Positions 1-5,304 of a stretch of 5,304 nucleotides of DNA are shown one piece after another (the stretch's first letter is position 1; every line of letters begins with the position of its first letter). The position numbers and the translations under genes were made by a program. Source of the stretch: Hyphomicrobiaceae bacterium (GTDB taxonomy: Bacteria > Pseudomonadota > Alphaproteobacteria > Rhizobiales > HXMU1428-3). The notes beneath the pieces were generated by a model that saw only the letters and a list, made by a program, of their open reading frames with translations, was not told where the DNA came from and did not search any database. Where the stretch lies: positions 1-5,304 of the forward strand of contig JANQQH010000269.1 in assembly GCA_028285025.1 (NCBI GenBank). Direction: 5' to 3'.

Positions 1-2
1 TA

Positions 3-350
3 AAAATTGCCAAAGAGCCAATCTCATTGGAAACCCCCATTGGTGATGAAGAAGATAGCCATTTGGGCGATTTTATTGAAGACAAAAACGCCGTGCTGCC
101 AATTGATGCGGCCATTCAGTCCAACTTGCGTGAAACCACAACCCGGGTTCTGGCCAGCTTGACCCCGCGCGAAGAGCGGGTTCTGCGTATGCGCTTTGGC
201 ATTGGCATGAACACAGATCACACCTTAGAAGAGGTTGGCCAACAATTCTCTGTGACCCGCGAACGGATCCGCCAAATTGAGGCCAAAGCCCTGCGCAAGT
301 TAAAACACCCTTCACGGTCAAGAAAATTGCGCAGTTTCCTTGACAATTAG
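3..350 (+). CDS. rpoD: RNA polymerase primary sigma factor RpoD, C-terminal part (5' end outside window)
   Basis: This is the last 115 residues of the housekeeping sigma-70 factor, which directs RNA polymerase to -10/-35 promoters. The frame is open from base 3, so the gene enters from the left edge; the TTG at 27 is internal, not a start. The segment begins at the end of region 3 ([20 protein letters not shown]) and contains the region 4.1 motif [16 protein letters not shown]. Region 4.2, the helix-turn-helix that reads the -35 element, lies at about bases 225-300 ([20 protein letters not shown]). The ending [10 protein letters not shown] is the usual alphaproteobacterial RpoD terminus, so the 3' end is intact. 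The [10 protein letters not shown] wording also fits Alphaproteobacteria. Local composition is clearly more GC-rich than the next two genes (39 of 60 bases in 121-180). A strong hairpin follows the stop codon by 25 bases. Identification is firm because sigma region 4 of the primary factor is very conserved; alternative sigma factors such as RpoH or RpoS differ in these motifs. Confidence 0.96.
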   Translation, partial: KIAKEPISLETPIGDEEDSHLGDFIEDKNAVLPIDAAIQSNLRETTTRVLASLTPREERVLRMRFGIGMNTDHTLEEVGQQFSVTRERIRQIEAKALRKLKHPSRSRKLRSFLDN

Positions 351-375
351 CACCAGCTTTTGATCGAAAAGAATG

Positions 376-415
376 ACGCCCCGCCCATCGTTGTAAAAAC
401 CGATGGGCGGGGCGT
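376..415 (+). terminator. Hairpin terminator after rpoD
   Basis: A perfect 15-bp stem (376-390 with 401-415, arms ACGCCCCGCCCATCG and its complement) encloses a 10-base loop, starting 25 bases after the rpoD stop. The stem is very GC-rich. The downstream tract (aatcattta) is only partly T-rich, so intrinsic termination may be less than complete. Position and stem strength make a transcription terminator the best reading, and it would separate rpoD from the following cassette. Confidence 0.8.
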
Positions 416-421
416 AATCAT

Positions 422-506
422 TTAGGCCCAGGATCTATTAATCTTATGCGTTATACAGCGCCCACTAAGGCAACACACACATAAAATGAATAGGTCCTGA
501 GCCTAA
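422..506. repeat. Long imperfect inverted repeat of unknown nature (possible MITE-like element or structured RNA)
   Basis: The arms 422-439 (TTAGGCCCAGGATCTATT) and 489-506 (AATAGGTCCTGAGCCTAA) are complementary at 16 of 18 positions. A second, weaker block of pairing lies inside (TTATGCGT at 444-451 with ACACATAA at 477-484, one mismatch). The 49-base interior has no open frame of note. It starts only 6 bases after the rpoD terminator stem. It could be a small palindromic mobile element, a remnant of an insertion sequence, or the gene of a structured RNA. No target-site duplication was convincing. The pairing is seen directly; the nature of the element is not known. Confidence 0.55.
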
Positions 507-562
507 GTAGCATACAAACTATTAATAACATTATATTAAGGTAATTTCTGGTATTATAAGTG

Positions 563-595
563 CTAATAAATGAATAAATTTGAGATCTTTATTAG
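563..595. repeat. Inverted repeat in the AT-rich leader of the response regulator gene (possible operator or leader hairpin)
   Basis: CTAATAAA (563-570) and TTTATTAG (588-595) are exact reverse complements separated by 17 bases, ending 35 bases before the preferred start codon at 631. They lie in a strongly AT-rich stretch (about 511-612) that must hold the promoter of the cassette if one exists. TTGAGA (580-585) resembles a -35 box and TAGAAT (593-598) resembles a -10 box, but these two are too close to form one promoter, and I found no well-spaced pair. The repeat could be a dimeric regulator site or an mRNA hairpin. Chance is a real possibility in sequence this AT-rich. Confidence 0.35.
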
Positions 596-618
596 AATTG
601 GGCAATTTGTAATACACC

Positions 619-625
619 GGGGAAG
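619..625 (+). promoter_or_regulatory. Shine-Dalgarno site that favours the second of two tandem ATG codons
   Basis: GGGGAAG ends 5 bases before the ATG at 631 but only 2 bases before the ATG at 628. Normal spacing therefore favours 631, giving a protein that begins MAKILCVEDEE, the usual start of a receiver domain. Confidence 0.6.
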
Positions 626-630
626 AAATG

Positions 631-1506
631 ATGGCTAAAATACTCTGTGTTGAAGATGAGGAAGATCTAAGACAAGATATTGTTGAAGAATTAGAAGATG
701 CCGGCTATCACGTAACTCAAGCTGGCAATGGGCAACAAGCTCTCGAGCAGATTTTAATCGATACTCCCGATTTGGTTGTCAGCGATATTACCATGCCGGT
801 TATGGATGGTTATGAACTTGTCAAACGTTTGCGGACCGAACATTCAAAATACGATGAAATGCCATTTGTTTTCCTTTCAGCACTTGCTGATCGGGAAAAC
901 ATTCTTCAAGGCATGTCATCAGGATGTGATGATTATTTAACCAAGCCCATCGATTTTGAAATGCTTTTGGCAAAAATTGAAACCAGATTGCGCCAGGCGC
1001 AAAGAATGGTTCATAAAAAGCAAAATGAACAACTATTGTTATTCAAAGCCATGCAAAAAAAGTTTGGCAATGCTTCAAGCCAGGAAACCAAAACTGTTGA
1101 AACATCCCCAACTCAAAAAGCCACCATCGCTGTTGTTAGTAGTGCCGGCAAATTGGTTTCTGAATTTGCTGCTACACTTAAAGAGCAAAACCATAATGTT
1201 GAGATGTTTACCAGCGGGCGCGCATATTTACGTAAGGTGAAAAATATCAAACCTAATATCACCTGCTTTGGGTTAAAAACAGATGATTACAATATCACAC
1301 AAATTTTTAAACGTTGTGGCCAGGAAACAGGCACGCGATTTTTAGTGGTTGCAAGCACCAACGTTAAAAATCTTAAATTTGTGCTCACACAAAAAGAACA
1401 AAACCTATTGGATGAGGCCATAGTCATGCCCGCTAAGAAGGAAGAAATCATCAAGAAAACTGACAATGCATTGAACAAACAAAACAAGCAAGATATCGCC
1501 AGTTAA
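631..1506 (+). CDS. Response regulator with an intact receiver and a C-terminal degenerate receiver-like domain, no DNA-binding domain
   Basis: This is a cytoplasmic two-component response regulator of 291 residues (numbered from 631). Residues 4-121 form a canonical receiver: acidic pair E8/D9, phospho-acceptor D52 in VVSDITMPVMDG, switch residue S83 in FVFLSA, and the conserved lysine K105 in YLTKP. Residues 121-160 are charged, Gln-rich and probably helical, acting as a linker. Residues 166-282 have no recognisable DNA-binding or enzymatic motif. They align with the first domain at a constant offset of 162 residues through the phosphorylation site, and end with an IVMPAKKEEIIKKTDNAL segment matching YLTKPIDFEMLLAKIETRL. 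In this second copy the acidic pair is S170/S171, the phospho-acceptor is G214 and the lysine is M266, so it cannot be phosphorylated in the usual way. Output is probably by protein-protein contact, as in single-domain or adaptor regulators. The kinase two genes downstream is the likely partner. The DNA is AT-rich (20 of 60 G+C in 1021-1080). An alternative start is the ATG at 628. The receiver is certain; the pseudo-receiver is inferred from alignment by eye. Confidence 0.92.
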   Translation: MAKILCVEDEEDLRQDIVEELEDAGYHVTQAGNGQQALEQILIDTPDLVVSDITMPVMDGYELVKRLRTEHSKYDEMPFVFLSALADRENILQGMSSGCDDYLTKPIDFEMLLAKIETRLRQAQRMVHKKQNEQLLLFKAMQKKFGNASSQETKTVETSPTQKATIAVVSSAGKLVSEFAATLKEQNHNVEMFTSGRAYLRKVKNIKPNITCFGLKTDDYNITQIFKRCGQETGTRFLVVASTNVKNLKFVLTQKEQNLLDEAIVMPAKKEEIIKKTDNALNKQNKQDIAS

Positions 1507-1564
1507 TATGCAATGAAATTGGGGTATGGGTCGCGATCAAATTGCTAAAAGCTATTAAAGCAAG

Positions 1565-1587
1565 GCGCTGCCAAGAGCGACCAGCGC
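1565..1587 (+). other. Small hairpin between response regulator and peroxidase genes
   Basis: GCGCTG (1565-1570) pairs with CAGCGC (1582-1587) across an 11-base loop, inside the 100-base gap between the two genes and 19 bases before the peroxidase start. There is no T tract, so it is not a good terminator. It may affect mRNA stability or translation of the second gene. The rest of the gap (1507-1564) shows nothing convincing. Confidence 0.3.
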
Positions 1588-1606
1588 ACTTGTATAGAGA
1601 CAACAG

Positions 1607-2614
1607 ATGCAAAAATTTTTAACGGGTTTATTTTTTTTAACACTCTTTGGTCTTTCATCCTCTAACCTTCTTGCTCAAGAGAGCGAGCAATTAAAACAAC
1701 AATATAAAAGACCCTTAGAAATTCCTTTCCCTGTCAATGCTCCTTATTCTCCTCAATTGGCAACCCTTGGTAAAATGTTATTTTTTGATCCAAGATTATC
1801 GGGCAATAAGGATTTAAATTGTGCCAGTTGTCATAATCCTTCTTTTGGTTATGAAGTCCCGATAAAAACTCCTATCGGCACAACAAAAACCCCGCTAGAT
1901 CGCCAAGCCCCCACATTGCTGAATATTGCCTGGGTAACCTCATTGTTTTGGGACGGACGGGCGCTAACTTTGGAAAAACAAGCCGAAGGCCCGATCACAG
2001 CCAAAGTAGAAATGGCGGGCAAATTTGACATAATAATAGAGCGTCTGGAAGAAATTTCTGAATATGAAAAATGGTTCAAAAAGCTCTTTCCCCAAAAGGG
2101 CATTGCAAAAGACACGATCTTAACAGCCATTGCCACCTATGAACGCACCATCGTTTCAGAGTGGGCCCCCTTTGACCGCTGGGTCGAAGGAGATGAGGCA
2201 GCTCTTTCACCGGCACAAAAGCGAGGATTTGAAGTCTTCAATGGTCCTGGTAAGTGTGCTTCATGTCATACCGGCTGGTTGTTTGCAGACAATCAATTTC
2301 ATGACATAGGCTTGTCAACGACAGATATCGGGCGGGGTAAAATCGAACCAAACAATGTGTTTGCCCAACACGGCTTTAAAACCCCAACGTTAAGAGAATT
2401 AACACACCGCGCACCATACATGCACAATGGGTCACTAACGACACTTCAAGACGTTATTGAATTGTATAATAGTGGCGGCATTAAACGCATATCTCGTTCT
2501 CCTTTAATAACTCCCTTAAATTTAAGTAAACAGCAAAAGTCAGATTTAATCGCATTCCTAAAATCGCTCACAGCTGAGCGAAACAATGTCACCATGCCGA
2601 TCCTTCCCAACTAA
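1607..2614 (+). CDS. Secreted di-haem cytochrome c peroxidase, CcpA/MauG family
   Basis: A 335-residue periplasmic c-type cytochrome. CcpA members reduce hydrogen peroxide using electrons from small cytochromes or cupredoxins, whereas MauG members oxidise protein residues. Residues 1-23 are a Sec signal peptide (hydrophobic LTGLFFLTLFGL core, likely cleavage LLA-QE). Two haem sites are present: C72-A-S-C75-H76 and C217-A-S-C220-H221. Family landmarks are LGKMLFFDPRLS (54-65), FWDGRALTLEKQAEGPI (114-130) and FKTPTLREL...RAPYMHNGSL (257-277). W115, Q125 and E135 have the spacing expected of the inter-haem tryptophan and the active-site Gln and Glu of CcpA. There is no histidine between H76 and W115, where classical CcpA carries its extra haem ligand (the SIGHGW region). 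Y287, in the IELYNSGG segment, falls where CcpA has its methionine ligand and MauG a tyrosine, as I recall the alignment. The protein therefore looks closer to MauG, but no methylamine-utilisation gene is nearby. Only a weak AGAGA Shine-Dalgarno precedes the ATG. The next gene starts 12 bases after its stop, indicating co-transcription. Confidence 0.93.
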   Translation: MQKFLTGLFFLTLFGLSSSNLLAQESEQLKQQYKRPLEIPFPVNAPYSPQLATLGKMLFFDPRLSGNKDLNCASCHNPSFGYEVPIKTPIGTTKTPLDRQAPTLLNIAWVTSLFWDGRALTLEKQAEGPITAKVEMAGKFDIIIERLEEISEYEKWFKKLFPQKGIAKDTILTAIATYERTIVSEWAPFDRWVEGDEAALSPAQKRGFEVFNGPGKCASCHTGWLFADNQFHDIGLSTTDIGRGKIEPNNVFAQHGFKTPTLRELTHRAPYMHNGSLTTLQDVIELYNSGGIKRISRSPLITPLNLSKQQKSDLIAFLKSLTAERNNVTMPILPN

Positions 2615-2617
2615 ATG

Positions 2618-2622
2618 AGGTG
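2618..2622 (+). promoter_or_regulatory. Shine-Dalgarno site that sets the histidine kinase start at 2627
   Basis: AGGTG lies 4 bases before the ATG at 2627, directly after the peroxidase stop at 2612-2614. An in-frame ATG at 2615 overlaps this site and has no site of its own. The ATG at 2636 is 13 bases away. The 2627 start is therefore preferred, and the short gap suggests translational coupling to the peroxidase. Confidence 0.65.
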
Positions 2623-2626
2623 TACA

Positions 2627-4174
2627 ATGACATCCATGTCGCGCAAAATTTTCATCTCAATCGTTGGCTCGTTATTCTTAGGGCTCTTGCTAAGTGTTTT
2701 GGTTTTACACCAGGCACAAAAAGGCAATAACACAACTGTTGAAGTTACGCGAAAAGCATTCAAAGCTGTGGAATATTCCCAAGACTTACGCAAAAATTTC
2801 CTCATCATTGAGAGGCTGGATAAACGTGTTCTGGCCATGTCATCTTTTGTATCGCACGAAGAAATCGTTTCTATTTTCAATCCGGCCAAGCAGCAATTTA
2901 TGAAAGCAATAACAGGGCTAAAACAAAATATTCTTTCGCCCAAAATGGCCCACATGATTGAAAAGTTAGAAACAGCAAAAGACATTTGGTTAAAAGATAG
3001 TGAAATTTTGCTAGGCCTAAAACCCAGTTTCTTCATTCCAACGATGGAAAAGTACAACAGAAGCAAAAACAACCTAGCCACTTTAATTAATGAGATGCAA
3101 AAGCTTGCCGCCAATGATGCCACGTGGATCAGTAGAAAGGCGCAAGCAGATGTCTCATCTTCTTTGTTTACAACATTTTCTATCGCCATGTTGGCAGCCC
3201 TTGCCGGCAGTTTTGCAGCTTATTTATTGGCAAGGGGGTTAAGCAAACCATTGGTCAATCTGGTCGCAACGGCAGAACAATTGGTCACAGGCGATACCAG
3301 CGTGAAATTTGCCCAAGCTGATAGAAAAGATGAAATAGGGGCCGTTGTGCGCGCGGTGGCCAATTTTCGAGATGGCATCATTCAAAAACTATCACTGCAA
3401 GAACAATTGGCCGAGCAAGCTGAAGCCTTGCAAGAAGCCCTCGCCCAAGAAAAGCACTTAAATAAATTGCAACGCGAATTTGTATCCATGGCCAGCCATG
3501 AATTCCGCACACCGTTAGCCATTATTGATTCATCCGCCCGCCGGTTAGAAAAACGAAAAGACAAATTAACCCCGCAAGATATAGAAACACGCACAGACAA
3601 GATCCGTAATGCGGTTAGCCGCATGATGACCTTAGTCGAAAGCACACTAGATGCAGCAAAAGCAGACAATGGAAAACTATCTATCAACCCCAAAGAAACG
3701 AAATTCAAAGATTTGGTTGACCACATCTGTGAACGCCAAAATGATCTATACACGACCCATAACATTTCCTCTGACACGCAAGGCTTACCCTCCAATTTGA
3801 ACGTTGATGGCAGCGCCATAGATCAAGTGATTACCAATTTATTATCCAATGCTGTCAAATATGCCCCTGGTTGCCCTGACATTTTCCTCAAAGGCTGGCA
3901 GGAACAGGGCCAGGTCCGCATTTCTGTGCAAGATTTTGGCCTTGGCATAGACGAAGACGACCTACCTAAAGTCTTTGGCCGTTTCTTTCGCGCCAAAACC
4001 TCCACCGGTATCCCTGGCACCGGCATTGGTCTTAATCTAGTAAACCAGTTGGTTGAATTGCACGGCGGCATAATAGAGCTTGAAAGCAAAGCCGGCGTAG
4101 GCAGCACCTTTACACTGTGCTTGCCGATTGAGGCAGCTCAAAGCCAAGAGCAGCCATTAAATTTCGCCATTTGA
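2627..4174 (+). CDS. Membrane HAMP-domain sensor histidine kinase
   Basis: A 515-residue inner-membrane kinase that autophosphorylates on histidine and passes the phosphate to a response regulator, most likely the one encoded at 631-1506. Domains in order: short basic N-terminus; TM1 at about 8-27; a periplasmic segment of about 150 residues (28-178), predicted mostly helical and matching no sensor domain I recognise, possibly a four-helix bundle; TM2 at about 180-201; HAMP at about 202-255 with the DEIG motif (235-238); and a coiled coil at about 255-283 (LQEQLAEQAEALQEALAQEK). The HisKA helix follows with phospho-acceptor H291 in ASHEFRTP. The E292 and T295 pattern (HExxT) suggests phosphatase activity as well. 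The ATPase domain has an N box (NLLSNAVKY, N408), G1 (D436-F-G-L-G440), F box (FGRFFRAK) and G2 (G464-T-G-I-G-L469), all intact, so the enzyme should be active. The periplasmic part has no cysteine or haem motif, so it does not look like a direct haem sensor. The signal is unknown. Composition rises from AT-rich in the sensor half to about 50% G+C in the kinase half. Confidence 0.94.
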   Translation: MTSMSRKIFISIVGSLFLGLLLSVLVLHQAQKGNNTTVEVTRKAFKAVEYSQDLRKNFLIIERLDKRVLAMSSFVSHEEIVSIFNPAKQQFMKAITGLKQNILSPKMAHMIEKLETAKDIWLKDSEILLGLKPSFFIPTMEKYNRSKNNLATLINEMQKLAANDATWISRKAQADVSSSLFTTFSIAMLAALAGSFAAYLLARGLSKPLVNLVATAEQLVTGDTSVKFAQADRKDEIGAVVRAVANFRDGIIQKLSLQEQLAEQAEALQEALAQEKHLNKLQREFVSMASHEFRTPLAIIDSSARRLEKRKDKLTPQDIETRTDKIRNAVSRMMTLVESTLDAAKADNGKLSINPKETKFKDLVDHICERQNDLYTTHNISSDTQGLPSNLNVDGSAIDQVITNLLSNAVKYAPGCPDIFLKGWQEQGQVRISVQDFGLGIDEDDLPKVFGRFFRAKTSTGIPGTGIGLNLVNQLVELHGGIIELESKAGVGSTFTLCLPIEAAQSQEQPLNFAI

Positions 4175-4240
4175 TAACCTTAATAGGCTTTAGTCTAAAC
4201 CCATCTTCACAAACACGTGTACTCATCTTGAGAAAAGCAA

Positions 4241-4282
4241 GCCCATAAGCTAAGTGTGGCGCACAGTTTAGAATCTATGGGC
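4241..4282 (+). other. Stem-loop just upstream of the DUF218 gene
   Basis: GCCCATA (4241-4247) pairs exactly with TATGGGC (4276-4282), and an inner hairpin TGTG-gcg-CACA with flanking AA/TT pairs sits in the centre. The structure ends 8 bases before the ATG at 4291 and takes up the place where a Shine-Dalgarno site would be expected; no clear one is visible. It lacks a T tract, so it is a poor intrinsic terminator. It may be a 5' leader structure that limits translation. TAGAAT at 4269-4274 resembles a -10 box, with no good -35 partner. Elsewhere in this gap (4175-4240) the only other feature is an ACACGTGT palindrome at 4213-4220. Confidence 0.35.
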
Positions 4283-4290
4283 AAACAAAC

Positions 4291-5106
4291 ATGTTCTTCT
4301 ACCTCTCCAAAATCATCTGGTTTTTCCTCCAACCCTCAGCGGCCAGCGTGTTTCTTATTATTATAGGGCTGTTGCTCAGCAAAACCCGTTGGGTCAGGTT
4401 CTCTAAGCCCTTAATTACCACTGGCGCCATCGCTCTACTGCTCATCGCCTTCAGCCCACTGGGCCGTCAGTTAATCTTGCCACTAGAAGACCGCTTCCCG
4501 TTAAAAAAAGTCGCGGACATAAACCCTGAAGAAATCGATGGCATCATCGTTCTTGGTGGCACCATTCATATGTACATCTCAGACTATCGCGGCGTACCCT
4601 CCATAGTCAGCGGGGCAGAACGCATAATTGAGGCCGTAAAGGTCGCCCACAAGGCCCCAAAAGCGCGCATCATCTTAGCCGGGGGGCCCAACACCATTGG
4701 CACAAACCCAACCCCAGATGCTGTGGTTGTCAAACAATTGATGGTCGATATGGGCGTTGACCCGGCCCGCATCGAAGTGGAAGGAAAATCCAAAAACACC
4801 TGGCAAAATGCCCTTTTTGCAAAAGAGGTGGCCAAGCCCAAACAGGGTGAGAACTGGTATTTAATTACCTCTGCCTATCATATGCCGCGCGCTATGGGGT
4901 GCTTTCGACAGGCCGGATGGGAGGTCAAAGCTTTTCCTGTCGATTATCTAACCGGCGGGCGACAGAGCCAATTTTCCCCCTTTTACTATGCTCTGGATGG
5001 AATAACCATAACCGACATTGCCACCAAAGAATGGCTTGGATTAGCCGTATATTGGCTCACAAGCCGGGTAAACACCCTATACCCAGCCCCAAAACCCCAA
5101 ATGTAA
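4291..5106 (+). CDS. DUF218 (YdcF/SanA/ElyC-type) inner-membrane envelope protein
   Basis: A 271-residue protein of the DUF218 family. The layout matches E. coli ElyC (about 259 residues), which is linked to peptidoglycan synthesis and lipid-carrier availability; the biochemical activity of the family is poorly defined. Two N-terminal membrane segments (about 8-29 and 40-57) are followed by the PLEDRFP linker (64-70) and a Rossmann-like domain. Its family motifs are DGIIVLGG (83-90), ARIILAGG (125-132), the acidic/Asn motif around E164-x-x-S167-x-N169-T170-x-x-N173-A, and LITSAYHMPRAMGCFRQAG (191-209) with H197 and R200. The C-terminal YALDGITITDIATKEWLGLAVYWLTSR resembles the ElyC tail. With a hairpin-like topology the domain probably faces the periplasm. 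The 116-base gap and the stem-loop suggest a unit separate from the kinase cassette, though read-through is possible. The start lacks a good Shine-Dalgarno site, but the hydrophobic MFFYLSKIIWFFLQP beginning is typical, and no in-frame upstream alternative looks better. Family assignment is firm; orthology to ElyC is only probable. Confidence 0.9.
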   Translation: MFFYLSKIIWFFLQPSAASVFLIIIGLLLSKTRWVRFSKPLITTGAIALLLIAFSPLGRQLILPLEDRFPLKKVADINPEEIDGIIVLGGTIHMYISDYRGVPSIVSGAERIIEAVKVAHKAPKARIILAGGPNTIGTNPTPDAVVVKQLMVDMGVDPARIEVEGKSKNTWQNALFAKEVAKPKQGENWYLITSAYHMPRAMGCFRQAGWEVKAFPVDYLTGGRQSQFSPFYYALDGITITDIATKEWLGLAVYWLTSRVNTLYPAPKPQM

Positions 5107-5304
5107 GCATATTTTAAAACGATGAATGATAACTTGCATTTGCAGGGCAAATCCCCATATAAAGGGGGAACAATAGTCAATCTTGTAAATAAAAGAACGC
5201 ACCGCCCAAAAGTTTAGGACAGCTTTTGGCAAATAGGCCAGAGTGCTTCAACCAAGAGAATAGAGCGCCCACCACCTGAACGTGGACAAAAATGCTGAGA
5301 AAAG
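5107..5304. other. Right-edge non-coding stretch with three small hairpins
   Basis: No convincing gene is seen. ATTTGC (5138-5143) pairs with GCAAAT (5147-5152), and TCCCC (5152-5156) pairs with GGGGA (5165-5169). Both follow the DUF218 stop closely and could together form a weak terminator, though no T tract follows on the + strand. A third hairpin pairs CCAAAAG (5206-5212) with CTTTTGG (5223-5229) across a 10-base loop. On the - strand a frame stays open from the right edge to a TGA at 5177-5179 (41 residues, hydrophobic start), so the 3' end of a gene entering from the right cannot be excluded, but it has no recognisable motif. Confidence 0.3.

Noticed and set aside
580..598. TTGAGA and TAGAAT as a -35/-10 promoter pair before the response regulator
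   Set aside because: The spacing between them is only 7 bases, far below the usual 16-18, and neither has a good partner at the right distance.
2615..2626. ATG at 2615 as start of the histidine kinase, directly abutting the peroxidase stop
   Set aside because: It has no ribosome-binding site of its own, while AGGTG at 2618-2622 is well placed for the ATG at 2627. The extra four residues (MRCT) add nothing typical.
2611..3189. Long minus-strand open frame of 192 codons opposite the kinase sensor region
   Set aside because: It is antisense to a clear kinase gene with a continuous domain structure. Its translation is low-complexity Ser/Leu/Phe-rich with no motif, as expected of a shadow frame.
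4182..4200. AATAGG...TCTAAAC after the kinase gene resembles the right arm of the 422-506 palindrome
   Set aside because: The match needs a gap and several mismatches, and no matching partner arm in the same arrangement is present; it is too weak to call a second copy.
4213..4220. Perfect palindrome ACACGTGT in the gap after the kinase gene
   Set aside because: A lone 8-bp palindrome with no paired site or promoter context; chance occurrence is likely.
5122..5217. Short + strand frame of 31 codons starting ATG AAT GAT
   Set aside because: It has no Shine-Dalgarno site, overlaps the small hairpins and shows no recognisable motif; it is likely chance.

Overview
The window looks like a chromosomal segment of an alphaproteobacterium. 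The main evidence is the sigma-70 C-terminus at the left edge, whose region 4.2 helix-turn-helix and its ...[12 protein letters not shown] end are typical of alphaproteobacterial RpoD. Base composition is moderate and uneven. A marine or aquatic Rhodospirillales-like lineage is possible, but this is a guess and no genus can be named from the sequence.

Layout, left to right, with all genes on the + strand. (1) Bases 3-350 hold the 3' end of rpoD, closed by a strong 15-bp GC-rich hairpin (376-415). (2) Bases 416-630 are non-coding. They contain a long imperfect inverted repeat (422-506), then a very AT-rich stretch with a second inverted repeat (563-595) and a Shine-Dalgarno site. (3) Bases 631-4174 form an apparent three-gene cassette: a response regulator with one intact receiver and one degenerate receiver but no DNA-binding domain, a secreted di-haem cytochrome c peroxidase of the CcpA/MauG family, and a two-transmembrane HAMP histidine kinase that starts 12 bp after the peroxidase stop. 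(4) Bases 4175-4290 are a short gap with a stem-loop just before the next start codon. (5) Bases 4291-5106 encode an inner-membrane DUF218 (YdcF/SanA/ElyC-type) envelope protein. (6) Bases 5107-5304 hold small hairpins and no convincing gene.

The cassette is the most interesting part. A periplasmic di-haem enzyme lies between a membrane sensor kinase, whose sensing region also faces the periplasm, and a response regulator that seems to act by protein contact. The simplest reading is a signalling unit in which the peroxidase either supplies or removes the signal (peroxide or redox state) read by the kinase, or is the enzyme the pair controls. This is inferred from gene order and predicted location only. 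No binding site or direct link can be seen in the sequence.
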